A stretch of 63,424 nt of DNA from Corynebacterium variabile (lineage in GTDB: Bacteria > Actinomycetota > Actinomycetes > Mycobacteriales > Mycobacteriaceae), in contig NZ_BJNT01000007.1 in assembly GCF_006539825.1 (NCBI RefSeq), forward strand, positions 1 through 63,424, written 5' to 3'. The position numbers and the translations under genes were made by a program. Below are positions 19,942-28,700 of this stretch, one piece after another (position 1 is the stretch's first letter; each line of letters starts with the position of its first letter). The notes under the pieces are model-generated. The model did no database searches, was not told the origin of the DNA, and was given only the letters and a program-made list of their open reading frames with translations.

Positions 19942-20682
19942 TCACACAGACACCACGCCGCGCACCAGCACGGTCAACGCACCGGCAGCAGCGAGGATCA
20001 GAGCCAGCCGGTGCGCGGTCGCTCGGTCGGTGCGCTGCGCGATCCACATGCCCCCGGTGATGCCGAGGATGATGGCCAGCAGTGCGGCCGGCCAGATCCC
20101 CCAGGGCTCGGAACCGATGTCCCCGGCACCGGAGAGCCACTTGATGAAGAAACTCAGCGTTCCCGAGACGATGAACAGCGGCTGGAGCGTGGCGGCGAAG
20201 GTGCGCTGGTCCCAGCGGGACGCCTGGGCGTAGACGGTGATCACCGGGCCGGCGACGCCGGCCAGGGTGTTGGTGAACCCACCGACGACGCCGGCGACCA
20301 GGGCCGGCGCCTTCCCCGTCGCGGCAGGTATGTACCGCCTGCCGATGGTGGTCACTCCCAGCGCCAGAAGAATGAGGGCACCGACGATGATCTGCAGGAC
20401 CGCCGGGCTGATGACGGTGATCAGCCACGCCCCCGGCGCGGCGCCGACCACCATGACCGAGCCGATGAGTGCGAACTTCCGCCAGTCGACGTCGCGTCGC
20501 TGCGTCCACGTGGACAGGGCCGCGTTGACCGCGGCGATGACGTTGACGACCATGACACCCTCGACAGGCCCCATCGCCAGGGACAGCACCGGTGCCCCGA
20601 GCAGCCCGACACCCATGCCGGACACCCGCTGCATGCACGAGCCGATGAGGATCGTGCCGAATACGAGGAGGACGAGAGTCAT
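19942..20682 (-). CDS. TSUP (TauE/SafE) family sulfite/organic anion exporter-like membrane protein
   Basis: A 246-residue protein with 7-8 transmembrane helices. GMGVGLLGAPVLSLAMGPVEGVMVVN in the first half and AGVVGGFTNTLAGVAGPVITVYA in the second are the duplicated TSUP signatures. Family members export sulfite, sulfoacetate or similar anions. TACAGT and 7 bases precede the ATG, without a ribosome site. It diverges from the GT87 gene 39 bases away, with overlapping promoters. Confidence 0.87.
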   Translation of the reverse strand: MTLVLLVFGTILIGSCMQRVSGMGVGLLGAPVLSLAMGPVEGVMVVNVIAAVNAALSTWTQRRDVDWRKFALIGSVMVVGAAPGAWLITVISPAVLQIIVGALILLALGVTTIGRRYIPAATGKAPALVAGVVGGFTNTLAGVAGPVITVYAQASRWDQRTFAATLQPLFIVSGTLSFFIKWLSGAGDIGSEPWGIWPAALLAIILGITGGMWIAQRTDRATAHRLALILAAAGALTVLVRGVVSV

Positions 20683-20689
20683 TCCCCAC

Positions 20690-20713
20690 ACTGTAGCCCT
20701 CGACCTATACCAT
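20690..20713. promoter_or_regulatory. Back-to-back leaderless promoters (TSUP and GT87 genes)
   Basis: The minus-strand -10 TACAGT occupies 20690-20695, 7 bases from the TSUP ATG. The plus-strand -10 TACCAT occupies 20708-20713, 8 bases from the GT87 GTG. Only 12 bases separate the two -10 elements, so each polymerase footprint covers the other promoter and the two genes may be mutually exclusive or alternately transcribed. Confidence 0.5.
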
Positions 20714-20721
20714 CTTGACGT

Positions 20722-21963
20722 GTGACTCCTCCTCCCCTCGTCGCCGCGCAGACCCCGGTCCACCACTCCCGTGTCGTGGTCTGGCTCGGCTGGTTGGTCG
20801 CCCATCTGATCCCGGTCATCTGGATCGACCGCTTCGGCACCGCCACCGGCGACGTGCACTACTACTTCGTCGGCGTCAACAACTACGTCCCCGGTGCCAT
20901 GACCGAGTACCCGGTGTTCGGGACGCTCCCCGCCCGGCTCGTCAACCTCCTTCCCGGCGGGGAGGACGCCTACATCCGCTGGTTCGTCGTCCTCTGCGTC
21001 CTCACCTCGGCGGTCTTCACCGCCTGGCTGATCCATGTCGACCGCGCCCCCGGCCACCGGGCCGCCTGGTTCTGGTCGCTGTTCATCGCCCTGTCCGGGC
21101 CGATCGTCCTGACCAGGCTCGACCTCTTCCCCGCGCTGACGGTCGCCGCCTTCGCCGCGCTCCTCTTCGCCCGCTCCCGGACAGGACGCCGCCTCGCGAC
21201 CGTCGCCCTGGCGCTGGCCACCATGATGAAGCTCTGGCCCGGAGTGCTGGGGGCTGCGTTGGTCGGTGGGTGGCGGCGACGCTCCACCTGGGCCCGGGTG
21301 CTCTGGTTCTTCGCCGCCCTCGTCGTCCTCTGCGCCGCGGTGCTCGTGGTCTCGGGGACCGACGGGCTGACCTCACCGCTGGACTACCAGTCCGACCGTG
21401 GTCTCCAGATCGAGTCGGTGTTCGCCACCCCGGTGATGGCGGCCGCGGCCTTCGCCGCCGCCGGGGACGACCGCTGGCACATCGGCTATGCGGCGTCGAA
21501 GAGTTTCGAGATCACCGGGCCCGGCGCCGGGATCATGACCACGGTCGCCACGGTGGCGACCGTGGCGATGGTGCTCATCGCCGTCGGTTGGGCGGTCACC
21601 CGGCTGGTGCGGGATGACTGGTCGCCGATGCAGGCGCTGGCCTTCAGCACGGCTCTGGTCGCCCTGATCATCGCGACAAACAAGGTCTTCTCCCCGCAGT
21701 ACATCACCTGGCTCGCCCCGCTGGTGGCCGTCGCACTGCTGGTGAGCCGACGCCGGATCGTGGTGATCCTGGCACTGGAGGTACTGGTCACCGCCGTGCT
21801 GACGGCCGCCGTCTACCCGGTCTACTACGACTGGCTGATGTCGGCCCCGCCGTCGAAGGAGGGGGTGCTGTTCCTCGCGCTGCGCAACACCGGGATCCTG
21901 GTCATCCTGTGCACCACCGCGTGGTGGGCGCTCACCGCAGGTCGGGAATCCCGGCCGCGATAG
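20722..21963 (+). CDS. GT87-family (DUF2029) integral membrane glycosyltransferase
   Basis: A 413-residue protein with about 10 transmembrane helices. The first extracytoplasmic loop contains WIDRFGTATGDVHYYFVG with acidic residues at the place expected for a GT-C catalytic site. LTRLDLFPALTVAAFAALLFARSR and NKVFSPQYITWLAPL match actinobacterial polyprenol-phosphate-mannose-dependent mannosyltransferases of the PimE/DUF2029 group. It would act on lipomannan or related envelope glycans. GTG start with no ribosome site, leaderless pattern. Its 3' end overlaps the convergent Nudix gene by 32 bases. Confidence 0.8.
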   Translation: MTPPPLVAAQTPVHHSRVVVWLGWLVAHLIPVIWIDRFGTATGDVHYYFVGVNNYVPGAMTEYPVFGTLPARLVNLLPGGEDAYIRWFVVLCVLTSAVFTAWLIHVDRAPGHRAAWFWSLFIALSGPIVLTRLDLFPALTVAAFAALLFARSRTGRRLATVALALATMMKLWPGVLGAALVGGWRRRSTWARVLWFFAALVVLCAAVLVVSGTDGLTSPLDYQSDRGLQIESVFATPVMAAAAFAAAGDDRWHIGYAASKSFEITGPGAGIMTTVATVATVAMVLIAVGWAVTRLVRDDWSPMQALAFSTALVALIIATNKVFSPQYITWLAPLVAVALLVSRRRIVVILALEVLVTAVLTAAVYPVYYDWLMSAPPSKEGVLFLALRNTGILVILCTTAWWALTAGRESRPR

Positions 21964-22375
21964 CCGGGAAGACCCGGAACATCAGCGGGGCCAGCGGGTG
22001 TGCGGCATCATCCGGCGTGACCTCCGGTGTGCCCAGGGGCGCCCACCGGTTCTCGGCGATCTCTGAGGCAGGCGGCGGTGTGCCACCGGTCCACACTGTG
22101 GTGAAGACGTCCGCGACCACGGTGTGGCCGTCCTCGTTCGCGGCCGGCGCGTGGTAGCGGCCCAGCGGGCGGAGGGACGCGACGGTCAGCAGGACCCCGG
22201 TCTCCTCGTGGACCTCGCGGACAGCGGCGTCCACCGGACTCTCCCCCTGCTCCGGCTTGCCGCCGGGGAACTGGAAGAGCTCCGTGCCGCGCTTACGCAC
22301 GGTCAGGACCTCGGTGCGGTGCTCCCCGTCATGACGGAGGAAGGCGACGGCACTGACGCGGATCTCCGTACTCAC
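21932..22375 (-). CDS. Nudix hydrolase
   Basis: A 147-residue protein with a complete Nudix box, GGKPEQGESPVDAAVREVHEETGV (GX5EX7REVXEEXGV), preceded by the strand ELFQFP and followed by HTVVADVFTTVW. It resembles (deoxy)nucleoside triphosphate or NUDIX-type house-cleaning enzymes of the MutT/ADP-ribose group. The GTG at 22375 overlaps the stop of the heme-oxygenase-like gene (GTGA), so it is the last gene of the heme operon, probably by chance of position rather than function. Confidence 0.85.
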   Translation of the reverse strand: MSTEIRVSAVAFLRHDGEHRTEVLTVRKRGTELFQFPGGKPEQGESPVDAAVREVHEETGVLLTVASLRPLGRYHAPAANEDGHTVVADVFTTVWTGGTPPPASEIAENRWAPLGTPEVTPDDAAHPLAPLMFRVFPAIAAGIPDLR

Positions 22376-23013
22376 CGCAGGGCGTGACGGATCGTCGAGA
22401 CGGTGACCGCACAGGACTCGTCGGTCACCGCACCCTGGTAGGCCCGGCAGACGTCGGACCCGTGCTGCATGACCATAAGCAGGCCGGCGCTGAGCTCCTC
22501 GGACAGCCGCTCGAGGTCCTCCTCCCCGGAGACCATCGAGCACAGCTGGTTGTACAAGCCTCCGCCAGGACCGGTACCGTCCCCGGCCACCAGGAGACGA
22601 AGGTAGGCCTGGGCGGTCAGTCCGAGCAGATCGCCGTTGTCCCGGAGGTCGGCGACGTGGCGGCGGAAGGTGAACATCGACGGCATCGTCACGTGCCGGT
22701 CACGCCACCGGGCGGTCGCGTGGGCCCGGTCAAGGGCCTGGTTGAGAGATCCGGTCATGGCGACGAGTTCCGTCCGCACCCCGGCGGGGACGAGTGCGCA
22801 GTCCCCCAGGATGCGCAGCCCCTCCCAGTGCTGCTCGAGCCAGGCGACACGCCCGGCGAAGGGTAGTGAGCCCTCGGACAGCCGACGGACCACCGCCGAT
22901 CGGCTGAGGCAGTCGGTGACGGCCCCGGTGACGGCGTCCACTAGCTCGGCAGCGGCCGCGACCACATCTGACCTGTCTCCGGAGTCTCCCGGGAATGCCT
23001 GTTGTGTGTTCAC
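22372..23013 (-). CDS. Heme-oxygenase-like fold protein lacking the proximal heme ligand (HmuO paralog)
   Basis: A 213-residue protein of unassigned family. Its N-terminal region aligns without gaps to the adjacent HmuO over about 38 residues (VTDCLSRSAVVRRL with AHDKAEHSSFMEEL, then LEQ with LQEQ), sharing about 10 identities. The C-terminal QAYLRLLVAGDGTGPGGG resembles the HmuO segment HHYTRYLGDLAGGQ. The proximal histidine of HmuO aligns with Thr and the distal-helix glycines are rearranged, so heme oxygenase activity is unlikely; a heme-binding, accessory or iron-responsive role is possible. GTG at 23013 has AAAGG 8 bases upstream; GTGs at 23019 and 23022 are alternatives. A DtxR-like box lies just upstream. 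Confidence 0.65.
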   Translation of the reverse strand: MNTQQAFPGDSGDRSDVVAAAAELVDAVTGAVTDCLSRSAVVRRLSEGSLPFAGRVAWLEQHWEGLRILGDCALVPAGVRTELVAMTGSLNQALDRAHATARWRDRHVTMPSMFTFRRHVADLRDNGDLLGLTAQAYLRLLVAGDGTGPGGGLYNQLCSMVSGEEDLERLSEELSAGLLMVMQHGSDVCRAYQGAVTDESCAVTVSTIRHALR

Positions 23014-23030
23014 GTCCACCACCTTTCGTT

Positions 23031-23048
23031 CGTAAGCCTAGCCTATCT
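23031..23048 (-). promoter_or_regulatory. DtxR-box-like site upstream of the HO-like gene
   Basis: Read on the minus strand, ATAGGCTAGGCTTAC matches the DtxR consensus core TAGGTTAGCCTAAC at about 10 of 13 positions. It lies between hmuO and the HO-like gene, giving the latter its own iron-responsive promoter in addition to readthrough. Confidence 0.5.
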
Positions 23049-23059
23049 TCGGTGGGGAG

Positions 23060-23704
23060 TCACCCCCGGGCCCGCTCCAGCCCTTCGAAGACGCCCGAGT
23101 TGAACGCGAAAGCGTCCGAGGAGGCGTCCAGGAGGTGCTGCTGCTCCTCCTCCGTGAGCTGCAGGGCGTCCAGGGCGGCACGGTAGCCGTCCCGGTAGAC
23201 CTTCGGCTTCGGGATGTGCGGGAAATCATAGAAGGTGAGGCCCTCGGAGGCGACGCCGTAGTGGCGCCCCATCAGACGGCCGATCACCTGGCCACCCGCC
23301 AGGTCACCCAGGTACCGGGTGTAGTGGTGGGCGATCAGTGCCGGGACGTCGCCGTCCCGGCCGATGCGCTGCAGTTCGGCGACATACGCGGCCGTCTCAG
23401 GGAGCGGCTCTGCGTTCACGGTGCCACCGAGGACGGTGAGATCGGCGACCAGCGCGGACCGGCGGTCGAGCTGCCGGTCGGCGATATCGGCCAGGCGGGA
23501 GTCACCCGCACAGGCCTCGACCGCGTCTTCCAGTGCCGTGTAGAACAGGAGAGCCTGTTCCTGCAGGGCGATGAAAGCGGCGGCATCCAGCTCCCCACCG
23601 AGCAGCTCCTCCATGAAGGACGAGTGCTCGGCCTTGTCGTGCGCCTGGCGGGTCTCGCCACGCAGACGCTCCGACAGGCTCAGAGCCGGGAGAGCAGTGG
23701 TCAT
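23060..23704 (-). CDS. hmuO: Heme oxygenase HmuO
   Basis: Degrades heme to biliverdin, CO and iron in the cytosol. The 214-residue product closely follows corynebacterial HmuO: proximal ligand in QAHDKAEHSSFM (His about 24), distal helix HHYTRYLGDLAGGQVIGR with the glycines that flank heme-bound O2, and YDFPHIPKPKVYRDGYR. The ATG at 23704 has GGAGGA 7 bases upstream. It follows the heme ABC genes hmuU and hmuV on the same strand, with a DtxR-like box in between. Confidence 0.95.
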   Translation of the reverse strand: MTTALPALSLSERLRGETRQAHDKAEHSSFMEELLGGELDAAAFIALQEQALLFYTALEDAVEACAGDSRLADIADRQLDRRSALVADLTVLGGTVNAEPLPETAAYVAELQRIGRDGDVPALIAHHYTRYLGDLAGGQVIGRLMGRHYGVASEGLTFYDFPHIPKPKVYRDGYRAALDALQLTEEEQQHLLDASSDAFAFNSGVFEGLERARG

Positions 23705-23755
23705 GATCGGTTCCTCCGGGTGTACGGTCCTCGTGCATCGTGCTCCACGAGGGTA

Positions 23756-23774
23756 ACCAAGGCTGGCCTGACAA
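23756..23774 (-). promoter_or_regulatory. DtxR-box-like site upstream of hmuO
   Basis: AAGGCTGGCCTGAC matches the palindromic DtxR consensus TAGGTTAGCCTAAC at about 11 of 15 aligned positions. It lies in the 74-base gap between hmuV and hmuO, about 55 bases before the hmuO start, near a TACCCT -10-like hexamer. Confidence 0.45.
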
Positions 23775-23778
23775 GACA

Positions 23779-24615
23779 TCAATCGAAAGGTTGATTGTCC
23801 GGTTGACCCACCGGAAGCCCCGCTCCCGGCGTCGGACGGATCCACAGCTGTCCGTCGACCTCACTGACACTGACCGGCCACCGGTAGACCTCCGACAGAC
23901 GCTCGGAGGTGCACACCTCCCGCGGCGTCCCCACGACGACGATCCGTCCGTCGCACAGCAGGGCGAGCCGGTCGCAGTAGCGGGCGGCGAGGTTGAGGTC
24001 GTGGAGCACCACGATCACTCCCCTGCCCTCACCGCCCTCACCGGGACGCGCCGCCACCCGGCGTGCACTGTGCATGGTGCGTTCCTGGTGGCCGATGTCC
24101 ATCGCCGCGGTCGGTTCGTCGAGCATCACGCACCGGGCCTGCTGCGCCATGACACGTGCGAGGGCGACACGGGCACGCTCACCACCGGACAGGGTGGTGA
24201 TTTCCCGGTGCTGCATGTGGTCCATACCGACCTCGGCGAGGCAGGCGTCCACGATCCCGGCGTCCCGTCCCGGATCCTTCGGCCAGGCGGCCCTGCCCAT
24301 TTCCACGACATCGCGGACGAGGTGGGCGAAGGAGACCGTCGAATCCTGCAGCATCACCGCGCGGGCACGCGCGGCGTCCCGCGGGGTGTAGTCGTGGTAC
24401 TCACGGCCGAGCAGCGTGACCGAGCCGGTGGTGGGGTGGGTGTCCCCCGCGAGCACGGCGAGCAGGGTCGACTTGCCGGCGCCGTTCGGGCCGATGAGTC
24501 CGAGGACCTCCCCGCAGTTCAGGGTGAGGTCGAGTCCGTGCAGGATCTCCCGTCCGCCGAGTTCCGCGGTCACCGAGTCGGCGACGAGGAGTGGCGTGTC
24601 CTGTGTGCCGGTCAT
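23779..24615 (-). CDS. hmuV: Heme ABC transporter ATP-binding protein HmuV
   Basis: A 278-residue ATPase with Walker A GPNGAGKST, Q-loop VMLQDST, signature LSGGERARV, Walker B RCVMLDEP and switch histidine in VLHDLNLAARYC. It belongs to the siderophore/heme (FecE/HmuV) group and pairs with the HmuU permease, overlapping it by 4 bases (ATGA). The insertion around RRVAARPGEGGEGRG before the switch region is typical of HmuV. No substrate-binding lipoprotein (HmuT) is encoded in this cluster. Confidence 0.93.
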   Translation of the reverse strand: MTGTQDTPLLVADSVTAELGGREILHGLDLTLNCGEVLGLIGPNGAGKSTLLAVLAGDTHPTTGSVTLLGREYHDYTPRDAARARAVMLQDSTVSFAHLVRDVVEMGRAAWPKDPGRDAGIVDACLAEVGMDHMQHREITTLSGGERARVALARVMAQQARCVMLDEPTAAMDIGHQERTMHSARRVAARPGEGGEGRGVIVVLHDLNLAARYCDRLALLCDGRIVVVGTPREVCTSERLSEVYRWPVSVSEVDGQLWIRPTPGAGLPVGQPDNQPFD

Positions 24616-25664
24616 GCGACACCACCTTTCTTCAGCATGCGCCGCAGGAGAATGAAGAACGTCGGTCCACCGACCAGCGCGGTGAAGATGCCGATGGGCA
24701 GGTCCGCGAAGGCGATGAGCGTGCGGGCCGCCACATCGGCGACGAGCAGCAGGACCGCGCCGCCCACCGCGCTGAGTGGGACCAACCACCGGTTGGACGC
24801 ACCGATGACCTGACGCAGGATGTGCGGCACGATGAGGCCGACGAAGCCGATGATGCCTGCGTAGCTCACTGCCAGGGCGGCGAGGGCCGTGGACAGCCCG
24901 ATGATCGAGATGCGCATGGCGGTGACGTTCACACCGGCATGGCCGGCAGCCCGTTCGCCCAGGCTCAGCAGATCCATCTTCCCGGCGATGACGCAGGACG
25001 CGATGATGCAGAGCACCACCGGCACGACCACGACACCGACCTGGTTCCACATCGCGCCGTTGAGCGACCCCATCTGCCAGAAGATGATCTGTTCACGCGA
25101 CGAGGTCGGGGCGAGGAAGACCATGAAGGAGATGACCGCACCGGCCACCGCGTTGACCGCGATACCGGTGAGCACGAGGGTGAGGACCTTGACCTCACCG
25201 TTCATCGAGGACAGCCTGTAGATCACCACGGTGGTCAGCACACCGGCGATGAAGGCCAGCAGCGGTGTCGTCGCCGAGCCGAGGAAGGCCAGGTTGAACA
25301 CGATACCGAGCGCGGCGCCGACACCGGCTCCGGACGTCACACCGATGACGCTGGGCTCGGTCAGCGGATTGCCGAACAGCCCCTGCAGCAGGGTGCCTGC
25401 CACAGCCAGGGCCGCACCGACGAGCAGACACAGGACGATGCGCGGCAGCCGGATGTGCCAGAGCACGTTCGCCCCCGCCACCGAGTTGTCGTCCGGCCCG
25501 GCGGCGAGGGCCTTGACCACGTCCCCGGGTGACAGTGTGTACTGGCCGAGAACCAGATTCACCACCACGGCGACCACCAGAAGAACGACGAGGATCCCCA
25601 GGGTGGTCCACCGCACCGTCTTCCGGTGCTCCAGTATCGACCGGTGGTCCGCAAGCAGTTTCAC
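24612..25664 (-). CDS. hmuU: Heme/iron-siderophore ABC transporter permease HmuU (FecCD family)
   Basis: A 350-residue permease with 9-10 transmembrane helices. FecCD signatures include LPRIVLCLLVGAALAVAGTLLQGLFGNPLTEP, and AGIIGFVGLIVPHILRQVIG near the coupling helix. It forms the membrane channel for HmuV-driven import. GTG at 25664 follows TAGGCT by 8 bases on its strand, and the DtxR-like box at 25667-25681 overlaps this -10 element, which suggests repression by iron-loaded DtxR. The gene upstream is glnE, so hmuT is missing from the usual place. Confidence 0.92.
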   Translation of the reverse strand: MKLLADHRSILEHRKTVRWTTLGILVVLLVVAVVVNLVLGQYTLSPGDVVKALAAGPDDNSVAGANVLWHIRLPRIVLCLLVGAALAVAGTLLQGLFGNPLTEPSVIGVTSGAGVGAALGIVFNLAFLGSATTPLLAFIAGVLTTVVIYRLSSMNGEVKVLTLVLTGIAVNAVAGAVISFMVFLAPTSSREQIIFWQMGSLNGAMWNQVGVVVVPVVLCIIASCVIAGKMDLLSLGERAAGHAGVNVTAMRISIIGLSTALAALAVSYAGIIGFVGLIVPHILRQVIGASNRWLVPLSAVGGAVLLLVADVAARTLIAFADLPIGIFTALVGGPTFFILLRRMLKKGGVA

Positions 25665-25666
25665 GG

Positions 25667-25681
25667 AAGGTGAGCCTACCC
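25667..25681 (-). promoter_or_regulatory. DtxR-box-like site overlapping the hmuU promoter
   Basis: AAGGTGAGCCTACCC matches the DtxR core AGGTTAGCCTAACC at about 12 of 15 positions. It starts 3 bases upstream of the hmuU start codon and covers the predicted leaderless -10 (TAGGCT). Confidence 0.6.
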
Positions 25682-25704
25682 CAGTACCGGGCCTCCGCCG
25701 GAAA

Positions 25705-28700
25705 TCATTCGTCGTACTGGGCGTCCACGACTTCCTCACCCCAGAACACTCGGTCCACGACGCGGCGGGCGCGGCGGGTCTTCTTGAGGTAGTTGTCGAG
25801 GAAGCCCTGCGAGTCCGCCGGATCCCAGCCCGCCGCGGCCGCGACGTGCACCAGCTGGGCGCCGGGCGGCGGCAGCTGGTCGGGGATCTTCGCCTTGGAC
25901 AGCACCAGGGCGTTGCGGGCCTCGCTGGCGGTGATCCAGGCGTCCTGCAGCGTCACGACGTCGAACTCGGAGAGCAGCCCGGCGGTGCGGATCTCCTCGA
26001 GCACCTCCAGCGTGGAGGTGTTGTGGAGCGTCGGGATCCTGTGGCAGTGCTGCAGGGTGAGCAGCTGTACGGTCCATTCGACGTCGGCGAGGCCGCCACG
26101 ACCCAGCTTGGTGTGGGTGGCGCGGTTCGCGCCACGCGGCAGACGTTCGCCGTCGACGCGCGCCTTCATCCGACGGACCTCCTGGACGGTCTTCTGGTCC
26201 GCGCCGCCCTCCGGGTAACGGAAGGGGTCGATGGCACGCAGGAACCGGATACCCAGATCCTTGTCACCGGCGACCCACGTCGCGCGCAGCAGCGCCTGAA
26301 ACTCCCAGGTCTCACCCCAGCGCTCATAGTAGGCGCGGTACGACTCGAGGGTGCGGACCGAGGCACCGCTGCGACCTTCCGGACGCAGGTCCAGGTCGAC
26401 CTCCAGCGGCGGGTCGAGGGAGGGCTTGGCAAGGCGGGCACGAAGCCGGTCGACGATACCGATCGACCAGGTCACGGCGTCATTGGTGGTGCCGGTCTCG
26501 CCGTCACCGTCCTCGTCGAGGCCGGCAGCCTCCCCGGGGTTCCCCACCGGTTCACAGACGAAGAGCACGTCGGCGTCGGAGCGGTAGCTCAGCTCCGCAC
26601 CGCCGAGCCGGCCCATGCCGATCACCGAGATGACGGCCGGCGCGTTGCGCCGGTTGGCGTCCTCCCAGGCCCGGATCTCCGCTGACAGGGCGGCCTCGAG
26701 CACCGCGTCCCACACCCACGACAGGGAGCGGGCGACCTCGGGAAGCTCCATCATGCCGAGCAGGTCGGCGGCGGCAACGCGGGCCAGTTCGGTGCGGCGC
26801 AGCGACCGGGCGGCAGCGATGGCCTTGTCCGGGTCGGTGTAGCGCCCGGCCGCGGCGACCAGCGAGTGGCTGATGACCGAGGCGTCCTTCTCCATGAGCT
26901 TCGGCTGCGTCGCACCGTCCGACAGCAGTTTCACCGCGTCCGGGGCGGCGAGGAAGAGGTCGGAGACGTACGGCGAGGTGCCGAGGATCTTCATGAGCCG
27001 TTGGCCGACGATGTTCTCGTCCCGCAGCAGCCGCAGGAACCACGACCGGTCGGACGCCACCTCCGACAGCTTCCGGTAGGCCAGCAGCCCGGCGTCGGGG
27101 TCCACGGTCTCCGAGAGCCACTCCATGAGAGACGGCAGGATGACCGCCTGGACCCGGGCGCGGCGGGTACCGCCGGACGCCAGCGCGGAGAGGTGGTCCA
27201 TCGCCCGGTCCGGGTAGCGGTAGCCCAGGGCGGCGAGCTGACGCTGCGCCGCCTCCGGGGTGAGCCGCAGCTCGTCGACACTCATCTCCACCACGGAGGT
27301 CAGCAGCGGGCGGTAGAAGAGCTTGTTGTGCAGCTGGCGGATCTGCCGGCCGGTGGCCCGGACCCTGGCCTCCAGTTCCTCGGCGAGGGTGCGGGTGCCC
27401 TCGGCGACCAGTCCCGAGGTGCGCGCCAACCAGGTCCGCGCCGCCCGGTCGGACACCTCCGGCAGCAGATGGGTGCGCTTGAGGTGGCTGAGCTGCATCC
27501 GGTGCTCCAGCAGACGCATGAAGCTGTAACAGTCGATCAGGGTGCGCCCGTCCTCGCGTCCGACGTAGCCGCCGTCGACGAGCGCATTGAGCGCGTCGAC
27601 GGTGGACAGGACACGCAGCGACTCGTCGGCGCGGCCGTGGACCAGCTGCAGCAGCTGGACCGCGAACTCCACGTCCCGCAACCCGCCGGATCCCAGCTTC
27701 AGTTCGCGGGACTTCAGCTCCTCGGGCACGTTCTCGATGACGCGGCGACGCATCGCCTGGACGTCGGGGACGAAGTCCTCACGCTGCGAGGCGGTCCACA
27801 CCATCGGTGCGAGGTTGTCGACGTACGCCCGGCCCAGGTCGAGGTCACCGGTCATGGGACGCGCCTTGAGAAGTGCCTGGAACTCCCAGGTGGATGCCCA
27901 TTTGCGGTAGTAGGTCAGGTGGGAGTCCAGGGTGCGGACCAGGGCGCCGTGCCTGCCCTCGGGACGAAGTGCGGCGTCCACCTCGAAGAAGCACCGGCAA
28001 CCGATGTTGATGAACTCACCGGCCAGTCGGGTGGTGTCGGCGTCGGCAGGTTCCGCGACGAAGATGACGTCCACGTCGGAGATGTAGTTAAGTTCCAGGG
28101 CCCCGCACTTGCCCATCGCCAGTACCGCGATCTTCACCGGGACCGGCCCGGTCGGGAAGACCTTGGCGACAGCGACGGAGAGCGCGGCGGTGAGGGCGAC
28201 GTCCGCGGCATCGGCCAGCCTGTCGGCGATGACCTCGAAGGGCACGAAATCGGGGTACCCGGTCCGCCCCTTCGGGGTGGGCGACTCACCACGCCGGGGG
28301 ACGAAAGTGCCGGCCAGGTCGATGGCGGCGACGCGGGCGAGAATGGTTCGGTAGGCGGTGCGCATCGCGCGGTCGGCGTCCGCGCCGGTGACCGTGGCGC
28401 GCCGCAGCAGGGAGTCCGCGGCATGCAGCGCGTCACCGTCCTCGTCGGTGCCCTCGACCTCCTCAGCGCCGACCGAATCCAGCATGGTGGTGAGCATGGC
28501 CCGGCCGCCGGGCAGCTCCTCGCCGAGCAGCGGCCAGATCTCCGGATTGGCGACGACATGGTCGCCGAGCAGGGTGGACGCCCCGAACAGGCCCAGCAGT
28601 CGGACCCGGAACACGTGGTCGGTGTCCAGCCGGTCCTGCAGACCCTCAGGGTCGTCGGTGGCCTGCATGAGGCGGACGATGTTGTTCAGTGCCTGGTCCG

